Source: Thermobifida fusca NBRC 14071 = JCM 3263
GTDB lineage: Bacteria; Actinomycetota; Actinomycetes; Streptosporangiales; Streptosporangiaceae
Direction of reading: 5' to 3'
Assembly: GCF_001592045.1 (NCBI RefSeq)
Contig: NZ_BCWB01000005.1
Coordinates: 1 to 64,000 of the forward strand
Length of the DNA: 64,000 nt
Positions 26,629 through 36,314 of the stretch are shown piece by piece. How positions within the stretch are numbered: position 1 is the stretch's first letter; every line of letters begins with the position of its first letter. Both the position numbers and the translations under genes were made by a program. A model generated the notes under the pieces. That model was not told the origin of the DNA. It did not search any database and saw only the letters and a list, made by a program, of their open reading frames with translations.

Positions 26629-27276
26629 TCACCCCGCCGCGTAGTCGACGAGCGCGCAGAACAGGCGACGGTCCGTCCCCTCTTCGGGACGCCACCGCAC
26701 CCCCACCCCGAAGGGGTGGCCGACCGCTTCCACCGCTTCCACGGTCTGGGTGGCGCCCCACGCCACCGGCATCAGGCCCGACCCGATGCGGTTGATGCCC
26801 GGGCTGGCCGCGCAGCGCACCCGGGCACGGTCACCCAGCACCTTGCCCAGCATGCTGCTGACGTTGATGATCACCTCGGCGTCGGCGAGGCCCGGACCGG
26901 TGTCGGCGGCGGGCAGTAGCGTGCCGCCCACGGCGACGTTGAGAACCTGCAGTCCGCGTTCGACCGCGAGAAACGGCCGTCCCGCGTCGAGCACGGCACG
27001 GATGAGTTCGATTTCGAAACGGTCGCGCCGCGGATCAGCGTTCTCCGCTTCCGTGTCGGCCCCCACAGGTGCCCCCGTGGTGAAGACGAAGCCGTCGATC
27101 CGGTGCAGCAGGTCGGGGATGCGCCGAGGGTGGACGGGAGCGAGCACGACGGGCAGGCCGCCCGCTCGGTCCACTTCGCGGAGGAACGGGGTGGCGACAA
27201 CAGACGCCTCACGCACCCAGTGTCCCCAGCGTGCCGGTCCGAGATAGCTGGTGATACCGATGAGCGGCCGGGGCAT
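26629..27276 (-). CDS. class I glutamine amidotransferase-fold protein (peptidase C26-like) lacking catalytic residues
   Basis: This 215-residue protein aligns with gamma-glutamyl-GABA hydrolases (PuuD type): PLIGITSYLG, RAGGLPVVLAP, DGFVFTTGAPV, and FLAVERGLQVLNVAVGG. The nucleophile elbow that normally reads ICRG is VERG, with Glu at about 106 in place of Cys. The usual His in GVQWHPE is Arg (GVRWRPEE), and the HHQ motif is missing. It is therefore unlikely to hydrolyse amides and may be a binding or regulatory protein. The ATG at 27276 follows AGGAGG with four bases between. It stands alone between terminators. The fold is fairly sure, the function open. Confidence 0.78.
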   Translation of the reverse strand: MPRPLIGITSYLGPARWGHWVREASVVATPFLREVDRAGGLPVVLAPVHPRRIPDLLHRIDGFVFTTGAPVGADTEAENADPRRDRFEIELIRAVLDAGRPFLAVERGLQVLNVAVGGTLLPAADTGPGLADAEVIINVSSMLGKVLGDRARVRCAASPGINRIGSGLMPVAWGATQTVEAVEAVGHPFGVGVRWRPEEGTDRRLFCALVDYAAG

Positions 27277-27407
27277 GCGTCCTCCTGGATGGCAGGGGCA
27301 GTTGGGAGCAGCGCGAAATCCCGCGAGTGTGCGGGAATTCACACTCTCCTTGACGTTAACAACATTTCGCCGTGCTGTCGCTCACTCCCGCCGTAGCGTC
27401 GGACACA

Positions 27408-27456
27408 TGCCGCCTCGCCGTGCCGCCCGCCACAGGGCCGCCCTGGCGAGGCGGCA
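27408..27456 (-). terminator. terminator after the arsA-like gene
   Basis: A 12-bp perfect stem (TGCCGCCTCGCC / GGCGAGGCGGCA) starts directly after the stop at 27459, with a 25-base GC-rich loop that can fold further. Confidence 0.65.
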
Positions 27457-27458
27457 CG

Positions 27459-28364
27459 TCACGGGCCGGGTTCTGCCCCGGTGAGGCGCGGTAGGGCGCG
27501 CAGTGCCGCCACCCCGATGGGCTCCGTGTCAAGCAACGGCACCTCCACCCAGCCGACCGGGGCGAACAAGGCGCGGAGCTCCGCCAGGACCGCGGTATCC
27601 ACGCGGGAAGGAACCTGGTTGACCACCCCCACGCCCAGGGGGATCCCGTCGTCGCGCAGTGCCGCTGCTGCGCGGCGCGTCTCCGCGACCACTGCCCGAC
27701 GGGGCACAGTGACCAGGCACACGGCCGCGTCAGTGCGCAGTCGGGCCGCGGCCGCCGCCAAGCGGCGCTGCCGGGCCCGCAGCTTCTCCACCACGGGATC
27801 CCGTCCCGGCTCCGGGTCGAACACGCTGGCAGCGAACCCGTCCACTGCTCTCGCACGTTCCCGCTGCTGGATCAGGCCGTGCACCCAGGGGGCGAGCAGG
27901 GTGGGCAAGGCCAGCATCCGCAGCAGGTGTCCGGTGGGCGCACTGTCCACGACCAGCCGGTCCCACGTTTCCGGCACCTGGTCGACATAGTCGATCAGCC
28001 GGTCGTGGAGCGCGGACTCGACCATGCCGGGTGCAGCGGCAGCGTGCCGCAGGTGCCGCCGCACCGCGGGCATCACCTCGTCCGGCACGACGGTGCGCGC
28101 CTCGTCCGCTACCTGGATGATCCTGCGGCGCACGGTCGCCTCCGCATCGGGTTCCACCGCCCACAGGCAGCCGGTCACCCGACGCGGCCGGTCCCCTAAC
28201 CGCACGTCCAGGATGTCGCCGAGCGAATGCGCGGGGTCCGTGGAGACGAGCAGGGTCCGCTGCCCGCTGTCCGCTAAGGCGAGGGCGTGGGCGGCGGCCA
28301 GCGTGGTCTTGCCGACGCCGCCCTTACCCCCGAACAGCGTGATCGCTGCCCCGGTCAACAGCAC
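27459..28364 (-). CDS. ArsA/GET3-family ATPase
   Basis: The 301 residues carry the deviant Walker A motif GGKGGVGKTT at 12-21, the switch region STDPAHSLGD, and VVDSAPTGHLLRML in the middle, all typical of ArsA/GET3 ATPases. No cysteine triad for arsenite is visible, and arsenic genes are absent. The GTG start at 28364 overlaps the upstream small gene by ten bases, so translation is coupled. With cstA it forms a three-gene unit. Known relatives dimerise and shuttle membrane proteins or metalloids; a role in membrane insertion or regulation of CstA is a guess from context. Confidence 0.85.
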   Translation of the reverse strand: MLLTGAAITLFGGKGGVGKTTLAAAHALALADSGQRTLLVSTDPAHSLGDILDVRLGDRPRRVTGCLWAVEPDAEATVRRRIIQVADEARTVVPDEVMPAVRRHLRHAAAAPGMVESALHDRLIDYVDQVPETWDRLVVDSAPTGHLLRMLALPTLLAPWVHGLIQQRERARAVDGFAASVFDPEPGRDPVVEKLRARQRRLAAAAARLRTDAAVCLVTVPRRAVVAETRRAAAALRDDGIPLGVGVVNQVPSRVDTAVLAELRALFAPVGWVEVPLLDTEPIGVAALRALPRLTGAEPGP

Positions 28365-28629
28365 ACCCCCGCATCACCCCACCGGTCGCGCCCCATGCGG
28401 CGATGCCAGTCGTGCACGTCCGCAACCAGGTACGGGATGAGGTCCAGGGTTTCGTAGGCCACGGGCACGTCCACGCCGAGCGAGTGCAACAGCAGCATGG
28501 CGCGGAACGTGTCGGCCTGGCGGCGGTCCTCCCGCTGCAGCGCATGCCGCCAGCGTGCAGCGAACCACTCTTCGTGGAACGCTTCCAGCCGCCGCCAGGC
28601 GCGCACGGCACGCCCCGCAAACCCGGTGC

Positions 28630-28633
<4 letters not shown>
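28355..28633 (-). CDS. small protein ending in Cys-Cys (cory-CC-star-like)
   Basis: This 92-residue protein begins at a GTG that overlaps the cstA stop by four bases (GTGA) and ends inside the start of the ArsA-like gene. It is rich in Trp, His and Arg (AVRAWRRLEAFHEEWFAARW, QREDRRQADTFRAMLLLHSL, HDWHRRMGRDRW) and finishes GVCC, with the stop codon right after the Cys pair. I recall a small actinobacterial family named for such a tail (cory-CC-star), but cannot verify it here. The amphipathic middle (LGVDVPVAYETLDLIPYLV) could touch the membrane. A longer upstream frame runs into cstA and is not used. Confidence 0.75.
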
Positions 28634-30429
<1,796 letters not shown>

Positions 30430-30556
30430 GTCGCTCCTTCGGTCGCGGCGGCGTCCGCGAGACTGAGGGGCTGCCCCACACGTTCCGTGACGCCGCCTGT
30501 CGACTGAGTGGACTCACTGAACGTAACATGAGATCCACGTCACAAAAAGGAGCGAA

Positions 30557-31366
30557 GTGTCTTCTTTTGCCACAGTCTGGGAGAACTCGACGACCGCGGA
30601 ACTGTCATGGCTCAGCCCGTCAGGCCCCGTCGGCGTCCCCGCCGTCCCCCTCATGTGGGAAGGACACCCCTGCGTCGCACTGCCCTTCTCCCACCTCGCC
30701 CTACTCGACACGCTCACCGACGGGCAGGCCGTGTGCAGTGTCACGGACGCCCGTGCCCTCCCACCCGGTTCTCCTGCCGTCGCCGCCACCGGCCGGGTCA
30801 CCGTCACCCACGACCTGTCCGGTGACGTCTTCGTCGACGCGCTGCTCGCCCAGGAGATCCGCAAACACCCGCCGACCCGGCAGCGCGCCGGCGGCCTGCT
30901 GGCCCGCCGAGAAAACTGGTGGTGGCTGCCGCGCATCATCGTCACCCTCCGCGACACCGTCGAAGAGTGGACTCTGCCGCCACGCACCAGCGCCGACCAC
31001 GCCCTCCTCCTCACCGCCCGCCCGCACGGGCCCGCGGTGAACGTGGTCACCGCCCCTGCCTGGCCGCACACCCCCGGCGCCCGCATCCCGCTGCGCAGCC
31101 TCGACGGCACCCCGCTCACCACGGCTGACGGGGACGGCTGCGTGTTCGCCCACCAGCACAGCCCCGACTTCGACCAGTGGGAGCACTGGTACCGTCGCGG
31201 CCCCCTCCACGCAGCCACGCTCACCGTCGCTGAGGCGTCCGGTGCCCCCGCCCCGCGGCTGCGGCCGCTGGGACTGTGGGCGCGCCTCCACGCCCACCGG
31301 TCCCTCGTCCGCGCCTGCCAGCAGGGCATCACCGCTGCGGAAACCCGCGCCGGACTGTCCTCCTAG
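30557..31366 (+). CDS. uncharacterised protein, possible split-barrel flavin-binding type
   Basis: The 269 residues have no signal peptide or membrane span. The N-terminal half (PVGVPAVPLMWEGHPCVALP, VCSVTDARALPPGSPAVAAT, GRVTVTHDLSGDVF) reads like a pyridoxamine-phosphate-oxidase/flavin-reductase split barrel, with hydrophobic strand pairs, but no diagnostic ligand motif is visible. The C-terminal part has FAHQHSPDFDQWEHWYRRG. I do not recognise a function. The GTG at 30557 follows AGGAG with a four-base spacer, so the start is good. It is divergent from cstA, with 127 bases between them, and converges with thyX. Confidence 0.6.
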   Translation: MSSFATVWENSTTAELSWLSPSGPVGVPAVPLMWEGHPCVALPFSHLALLDTLTDGQAVCSVTDARALPPGSPAVAATGRVTVTHDLSGDVFVDALLAQEIRKHPPTRQRAGGLLARRENWWWLPRIIVTLRDTVEEWTLPPRTSADHALLLTARPHGPAVNVVTAPAWPHTPGARIPLRSLDGTPLTTADGDGCVFAHQHSPDFDQWEHWYRRGPLHAATLTVAEASGAPAPRLRPLGLWARLHAHRSLVRACQQGITAAETRAGLSS

Positions 31367-31376
31367 GCCCGCGGGA

Positions 31377-32186
31377 TCAGACCTTGCGCCACTTCGGCAC
31401 CCAGGCGCCGTCCGTGACCGTGTAGTCCCCGAACAAGGCGGGCGCTTCCTGCACCATGATCTCGCCGATCTTGTGGAAGATCAGCCGGATCTCCTCTTCC
31501 GCGCCGGGAGCCGTCCGCGTTTCCAGCGTGTGGCGGAGGGTACGCACGTTCGCCGTCCACACCAGTCCGGTCGCCACCCCCTCCGGTGCGAACCGCCGCA
31601 TGAAAGAGGTACGGTGCTTCTTCACCGCGAACGGCACGCCCTCCTCGTCCAACCCGAAGTGGTCGGTCATCCACCGCTGGAACTCTTCCATGCGTTCCAG
31701 CAGGTCAGTGGCGCGCTTCATCAGCTCGGGGTCTTCCTGCGCCCACTCGGGGAACCAGAACGGCAGGTCCGTCAACCGGACAAACCGGAGCGACTCTTGT
31801 GAGATCGCCACGCCAGGCCGGTGCCGGACCAGCTCGTGAGTGGCCACCCGGGACACGTTGTGCAACACGAAGCTGAAACTCACGTGCTCCAACACGGACC
31901 CGTGCATGCTCGCCAGAATGTTCGTCAAATACGCGGTCTGGTCGGTGCGCACCCGGGTCACGTTGGGGTTGAGCCCCGGCTCCCACGAGCGGTAGCACAA
32001 CCGACCAGCGAACTCCGCAAGGTTTTGCGGATCGTTGAGAACCTCGTCGAGCTCCCCCCGATCCAGCCGCTCCAGCCAACTGCTCCCGCCCACGTCGGCG
32101 AGGTAGCGCGCGATTTCGTCGTAGTCCAACTGCGGCCGCGCGATCAGGTGGACCTCGGGCTCGACGTGCTTCACCACCGGTTGCAT
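31377..32186 (-). CDS. thyX: FAD-dependent thymidylate synthase
   Basis: ThyX methylates dUMP using FAD and methylene-tetrahydrofolate. The 269 residues include the ThyX core SMHGSVLEHVSFSFVLHNVS, then ELVRHRPGVAISQESLRFVR and later FMRRFAPEG. The motif normally reads RHR-x7-S; here it is RHR-x8-S (residues 121-132), one residue longer, with Ile-Ser where Asn-Glu is common. This looks like a divergent ThyX clade, not damage, since the frame is intact. I chose the ATG at 32186, preceded by a G-rich run. Longer in-frame starts code for low-complexity residues. It converges with the gene ending at 31366. Confidence 0.83.
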   Translation of the reverse strand: MQPVVKHVEPEVHLIARPQLDYDEIARYLADVGGSSWLERLDRGELDEVLNDPQNLAEFAGRLCYRSWEPGLNPNVTRVRTDQTAYLTNILASMHGSVLEHVSFSFVLHNVSRVATHELVRHRPGVAISQESLRFVRLTDLPFWFPEWAQEDPELMKRATDLLERMEEFQRWMTDHFGLDEEGVPFAVKKHRTSFMRRFAPEGVATGLVWTANVRTLRHTLETRTAPGAEEEIRLIFHKIGEIMVQEAPALFGDYTVTDGAWVPKWRKV

Positions 32187-32375
32187 CCCCCAGCTCGTGT
32201 CGTGTCTGCGGCCCCGGCACACTCCGAACCCGTCCCGGGGCCGCAGAAGAACGTAGCAGCCAGCAGGGATCTCCGCCCACTCAGGCCGCTGAATGGCCGA
32301 AACCGGACGGTCCGCTACGCAACGACGCGCCCCCGCAACGCAGCGGACCGGGCACAACCGGGCGTACCCCCGAGG

Positions 32376-34556
32376 TCAGCTGCTCTCCCTGGCCAAGCGC
32401 AGCACGTTCGCCACGATCTGCTCCCCCACCCGGCCGGTGAGGATCGACTCGGGGTGGAACTGGACCGCCCACCGCCGCGCCTCAGCATTCTCGATCGCCA
32501 TGACCACGGGGAAACCGTCGTCCTCCGTCACCGCCGTCACCTCGAACCCTTTCACCCGGTCCGGGGTCGCGTACACGGAGTGGTAGCGGGCCGCGGTGAA
32601 CTCCCCGTCCTCTCCCAGCCCAGCCAGCAGCGCGCCCCCGGTGACCCGAACCCGGCCGGGTTTACCGTGCACCGGCGTGTCCAAAGTGAGCAGCTCCCCG
32701 CCCGCGTACTCCACCATCGCCTGCAGCCCCAGGCACACCCCGAACACAGGCAGGCCGCGCGCGTCCAACTCCTTCAACAGCGCGCTCATCGCGAAATCGG
32801 CGGGCAGCCCCGGCCCCGGGGAGAGCACCACCAGGTCGGGACGCATCTGGTCGAGCAGGGACGGGTCGAACCCGTAGCGCACCGTGGTGACCTCGGCGCC
32901 GTGCCGCCGGACGTAGTCCGCGAGCGTGTTGACGAACGAGTCTTCGTGGTCGACGAGCAGCACCCGCATCCCCGCCCCCACCTGCTCCACCGCAGGCGCA
33001 GCCTTGGAGGTTTCCTCACCCTCGTCGGTGAGGGTCTCCAACAGGGCACGGGCTTTGAGGAAAGTCTCCCGCTCTTCAGCTTCCGGATCAGAGTCGTACA
33101 GCAGTGTGGCGCCCGCCCGCACCGTCGCCACCCCGTCCCGGATGTGCGCGGTCCGCAACGTCAACCCGGTGTTCATCGAACCATCAAAATTGATGACACC
33201 GACCGCGCCCCCATACCAGCGGCGCGGCGAACTCTCATGCTGTTCGATGAACCGCATCGCCCACGTCTTCGGCGCCCCCGTCACGGTCACCGCCCACATG
33301 TGGGTGAGGAACGCGTCAATAGCGTCCAACTCGGGGCGCAGAATCCCCTCAATGTGGTCGACCGTGTGGATGAGCCGACTGTACATTTCGATCTGCCGGC
33401 GGCCGATCACCCGCACACTGCCTGGCACGCACACCCGGGACTTGTCGTTGCGGTCCACGTCGGTGCACATGGTCAGCTCCGACTCTTCCTTCGCGGACGA
33501 CAGCAGCTCCTTGATGTTCTCCGCGTCGCCGACCGCGTCCGCGCCACGCTTGATCGTGCCGGAGATCGGGCAGGTCTCCACCCGCTGCCCCTCTCCGGGA
33601 CGGCCCGTGACCCGCACAAACATTTCCGGGGACGCGCCGACCAGGTACTCGCCCTCCCCCAGGTTGAGGAAGAACTCGTACGGGGCAGGGTTGCGTTCCC
33701 GCAGCCGCTCGTAGAACCGCGCAGGCGACGCACACGGCGCGTACAAGCGGTGGCTGGGCACCACTTCGAACAAGTCGCCGCGGCGGAACCGCTCCTTGGC
33801 CTCAGCCACGATCCGCGCATACGACCCGGGTTCCGGCTGCGGCGGCACCTCGGCAGCCGGGGTCACCGGGGGTGTGGGCTCGGTGCGGCGTGGCAGGCCC
33901 CGCGTGGTCGCCCCTGCCGGGCCGCGCAACTCCTCCGGCAGCGTGAAGTCGTAGGAGTAGCGCTGGCAGATCTCCCGTTTCCGGTCGTGGACGATGATCT
34001 CGTCGGGCAGGTGCAACACCAGGTCCCGGTCCTCCGGGTCGCGCGGCAGCACCTGCTCGATCGGTTCGAACTGGAACGCCAGATCGTAGCCGAACGCCCC
34101 GTACAACCCCAGGTGGGGTTCTTCCGCGTGGAAGAACACGCCCACGAGGGCGCGGAGCGCAGAAAAAACACTGGGCCGGCGGCTGCGCTCTTCCTCAGTG
34201 AAGAACTCGGTGGGATCCGGTTCAGGGACCGTGACAGCGACCGTGTCGTCGGTGTGCTCCACCACCGCGCCGTGCGCGGTGAGCGCCCGGGCTACCGCGG
34301 GCAGCAGGACACGGCCGCGGTCGTTGAGGGCCGTCGCCCCGATCGTGCGGCCGCGCGCGACAACTTCCAGGCACGGGTCCACGTATCCCAAATGCCAACG
34401 GCTGTAGCGGCCGGGATACTCCATCCCGGAGGAGAGCACGCCGCCTCGGCGCTGTTCCACGTTGACCGTCAGATCGGCGAGCGCACGGGGATCGCACGGC
34501 ACTGCCGTGCGGTGCACGGTGATACCACCACTGGTGGTGTAGGAGTTGTCGTCCAC
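32376..34556 (-). CDS. trpEG: anthranilate synthase, fused TrpE-TrpG
   Basis: The product makes anthranilate from chorismate with glutamine as nitrogen donor. The 726 residues fuse the chorismate-binding TrpE part (1 to about 515: SGMEYPGRYSRWHLGYVDPC, DLFEVVPSHRLY, ISGTIKRGADAV, TMCTDVDRNDKSRVC) to a class I glutamine amidotransferase (about 530-726) with nucleophile Cys in VFGVCLGLQAM and the His/Glu pair in VQFHPES. This full-length fusion is known from Streptomyces, Azospirillum and rhizobia. A 14-codon leader peptide with three Trp codons and an attenuator lie upstream. Other trp genes are not here. Confidence 0.95.
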   Translation of the reverse strand: MDDNSYTTSGGITVHRTAVPCDPRALADLTVNVEQRRGGVLSSGMEYPGRYSRWHLGYVDPCLEVVARGRTIGATALNDRGRVLLPAVARALTAHGAVVEHTDDTVAVTVPEPDPTEFFTEEERSRRPSVFSALRALVGVFFHAEEPHLGLYGAFGYDLAFQFEPIEQVLPRDPEDRDLVLHLPDEIIVHDRKREICQRYSYDFTLPEELRGPAGATTRGLPRRTEPTPPVTPAAEVPPQPEPGSYARIVAEAKERFRRGDLFEVVPSHRLYAPCASPARFYERLRERNPAPYEFFLNLGEGEYLVGASPEMFVRVTGRPGEGQRVETCPISGTIKRGADAVGDAENIKELLSSAKEESELTMCTDVDRNDKSRVCVPGSVRVIGRRQIEMYSRLIHTVDHIEGILRPELDAIDAFLTHMWAVTVTGAPKTWAMRFIEQHESSPRRWYGGAVGVINFDGSMNTGLTLRTAHIRDGVATVRAGATLLYDSDPEAEERETFLKARALLETLTDEGEETSKAAPAVEQVGAGMRVLLVDHEDSFVNTLADYVRRHGAEVTTVRYGFDPSLLDQMRPDLVVLSPGPGLPADFAMSALLKELDARGLPVFGVCLGLQAMVEYAGGELLTLDTPVHGKPGRVRVTGGALLAGLGEDGEFTAARYHSVYATPDRVKGFEVTAVTEDDGFPVVMAIENAEARRWAVQFHPESILTGRVGEQIVANVLRLARESS

Positions 34557-34607
34557 GGGCTGGTCCTTTTCGGGCTGGTCTGGTTGCTGTCAGCGCCCGA
34601 ACCGCGG

Positions 34608-34638
34608 ACAACAGAAACGACCGCCGGTCCGGGCGGTC
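34608..34638 (-). terminator. trp attenuator terminator
   Basis: On the minus strand GACCGCC and GGCGGTC form a 7-bp stem (34619-34638) with a six-base loop, followed by GTTTCTGTTGT. It lies between the Trp-rich leader peptide and trpEG. A competing pairing of the GGCGGCGC just after the leader Trp codons with CCGCC of this stem gives the antiterminator. Confidence 0.75.
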
Positions 34639-34672
34639 GCCAGGTCTCAGGAATGCGAACCAGAAGCGCCGC

Positions 34673-34717
34673 CTACCAGCGGCGCCACCACTGCTGGAAA
34701 GTCAGTGCCGGTCGCAT
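34673..34717 (-). CDS. trpL: trp leader peptide
   Basis: This short frame of 14 codons reads M-R-P-A-L-T-F-Q-Q-W-W-R-R-W and stops. Three of its last five codons are Trp, the hallmark of an attenuation leader. The stem GCGCCGC / GCGGCGC spans the Trp codons and the bases after the stop (the 1:2 pause hairpin). No ribosome site precedes the ATG; a TACACT box seven bases upstream suggests that the transcript begins at or next to the ATG. Confidence 0.85.
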   Translation of the reverse strand: MRPALTFQQWWRRW

Positions 34718-34724
34718 GCGCAGA

Positions 34725-34730
34725 AGTGTA
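34725..34730 (-). promoter_or_regulatory. -10 box for trpL-trpEG
   Basis: TACACT on the minus strand lies seven bases before the leader ATG. No good -35 is seen. GTGT-GTT-ACAC just upstream (34732-34742) is a small inverted repeat that might bind a regulator. Confidence 0.45.
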
Positions 34731-34801
34731 GCGTGTAACACACGGTTCATGGGAGCCCACGGAGCGGTGTGATTTTCCCTTTTTCGTCTGCACCGTGCAC
34801 C

Positions 34802-34844
34802 CGTCCCCGGGCCCAGTCGACACACCCGCCCGGCCCCGGGGACG
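34802..34844 (-). terminator. terminator after the aldo/keto reductase gene
   Basis: A 10-bp perfect stem (CGTCCCCGGG / CCCGGGGACG) with a 23-base loop, 36 bases past the stop at 34881. It also insulates the trp promoter. Confidence 0.6.
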
Positions 34845-34880
34845 ACGTCTCCCGCACCGCAGTACAGAACTCCCCGCAGC

Positions 34881-35864
34881 TCACCCCGCGTGGTCGAGCC
34901 GGGACCGCTGCTCAGCGGTCAACTCCACGTCAACCGCGTCCAAAGCTTCATCAAGCTGCGTCACGCTGCTGACCCCCACCAGCGGGATGATCGCCGGGTC
35001 CCCGCCCATCAACCAGGCCAGAACCACCTGGTTGGGGGTCGCATCGCACTCCGCCGCCACCTCCCGCAGCACCTTCAGCCGCGCCGCAGTGCCCGGATGC
35101 TCATACGGGTAGGACAGCGTCCGGTCAGCACGCACATACGCCCCATACAGCAGCGGCGTGTAGGTGACCAGGGCGAGCGGCCGACCGTCCCGGTTCTCTT
35201 GAGCGACGTAGTCCAAGTGGTCGACGGTGGCATGCATGTGCCCGGCTTCCGGAAGCGGAATATCGAAGCGGGGCTGCAGGTAGCTGTACCGCAACTGGGC
35301 AACCTCGTAGCGGGGCCAGCCCCGGTCATCGCTGAGCCTCCGGGCCCGCTCCAACCGCCACGCCCGGTGGTTGCTCGCCCCCACCAGCCCCACCTGGCCT
35401 TCCTCGACAAGCTCGGCCAGCACGCCCAAGGTTTCCTCCAAGGGCACTGAACGGTCTTCCCTGTGCGGGTAGACCAGGTCCAGCCGGTCCATGCCGAGCC
35501 GCTGCTGGCTCCCCGCTACCGCGGCACGCACCGCTTTCGCGGACAAGCCTTCCGCGTCAGCCAACCCTCCGCCCGGCGTGCGCGGGCGGGCGCCGAACTT
35601 GGTGGCGATGAGCACTTCGTCGGTGATCCCGCGCGCGGCCCGCCACCGGCCCAGCAGGGTTTCGCTTTCGTCCCCCGTGAACCCCTCCACCCAGAACTGG
35701 TAGTTGTTCGCCGTGTCGATGAAGGTGCCGCCCCGCTCCACGAAACGGTCCAAGATCGCGAACGACTCCGCGTCACCGACCTGGCTGCCGAACTTCATCG
35801 CTCCCAGGCAGATCACACTGACCTGCCGTGCCCGCTCCCCACTGCCGATGGTGGTGTAACGCAT
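34881..35864 (-). CDS. aldo/keto reductase
   Basis: The 327 residues form an NADPH-dependent aldo/keto reductase TIM barrel. The catalytic tetrad is visible: Asp and Tyr in GTFIDTANNYQFW, Lys in LIATKFGAR, and His in VYPHRED. The C-terminal cofactor region has PLVGVSSVTQLDEALDA. The ATG overlaps the stop of the upstream MerR gene by one base (TGATG), so both are read from the MerR promoter. MerR regulators of the NmlR/AdhR type often control carbonyl-detoxifying oxidoreductases; that is the likely logic here, but the substrate is unknown. Confidence 0.87.
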   Translation of the reverse strand: MRYTTIGSGERARQVSVICLGAMKFGSQVGDAESFAILDRFVERGGTFIDTANNYQFWVEGFTGDESETLLGRWRAARGITDEVLIATKFGARPRTPGGGLADAEGLSAKAVRAAVAGSQQRLGMDRLDLVYPHREDRSVPLEETLGVLAELVEEGQVGLVGASNHRAWRLERARRLSDDRGWPRYEVAQLRYSYLQPRFDIPLPEAGHMHATVDHLDYVAQENRDGRPLALVTYTPLLYGAYVRADRTLSYPYEHPGTAARLKVLREVAAECDATPNQVVLAWLMGGDPAIIPLVGVSSVTQLDEALDAVDVELTAEQRSRLDHAG

Positions 35865-36262
35865 CAACGCCCCTCTTCTTCCGTGTCCGAACGGTTCTCC
35901 GCAAGCACACCCCGGTAGTAGTCGATCTTGTGCCGGATCGCTTCCTGACGGCGGCGCAGCTCAGCGATACGCGCAGTCAACTGCGCATCGTGCTCCACGA
36001 GCACCTCGATACGCTGGGGGATCGTATGGTCGCCCGCGCGGACAAGCTCCGCGAACTCACGCAACCGGGCGATCGGCATGTCGGTGTCCCGCAAGCAACG
36101 CACCAGGTCGAGCATTTCGACATCACTTGCCCGATACCGGCGATGCCCGGCAGGGGAGCGCTCCACTTGGGCGAGCAGACCTTCACGCTCGTAATACCGC
36201 AGAGTGTCCAGGCTCAGCCCATGCCGACGGGCCACCTCTCCGGGGGTGTAGTAGTCGGTCAT
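35864..36262 (-). CDS. MerR-family regulator controlling the aldo/keto reductase
   Basis: The 132 residues hold an N-terminal MerR helix-turn-helix (YYTPGEVARRHGLSLDTLRY, GHRRYRASDVEMLDLVRCLR) and a C-terminal dimerisation helix (about 75-118). No cysteine cluster is present, so metal or thiol sensing of the NmlR type is not supported; a small-molecule or aldehyde signal is possible. The ATG at 36262 has no ribosome site and lies seven bases after the -10, so the transcript is probably leaderless. It is the first gene of a two-gene operon with the reductase, and autoregulated through a 19-bp-spacer promoter. Confidence 0.88.
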   Translation of the reverse strand: MTDYYTPGEVARRHGLSLDTLRYYEREGLLAQVERSPAGHRRYRASDVEMLDLVRCLRDTDMPIARLREFAELVRAGDHTIPQRIEVLVEHDAQLTARIAELRRRQEAIRHKIDYYRGVLAENRSDTEEEGR

Positions 36263-36269
36263 GGGTCAC

Positions 36270-36300
36270 AGCCTGAAGGGTGGAGTGCACTCCAGGTCAA
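36270..36300 (-). promoter_or_regulatory. MerR-type promoter with a 19-base spacer and palindromic operator
   Basis: On the minus strand: -35 TTGACC (36295-36300), a 19-base spacer, -10 CAGGCT (36270-36275). The spacer contains the perfect palindrome TGGAGTGCACTCCA (36281-36294). Long spacers with a central palindrome are the known signature of MerR-activated promoters. Confidence 0.8.
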
Positions 36301-36314
36301 GTCCCGGCCGGGAT

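Noticed and set aside
27459-28364. An arsenite-resistance role for the ArsA-like ATPase
   Set aside because: No arsenite-binding Cys triad, arsB, arsC or arsR nearby; the coupling is to cstA.
31821-34772. A 983-codon plus-strand frame opposite trpEG
   Set aside because: Antisense composition effect of the trpEG gene; no recognisable domain.
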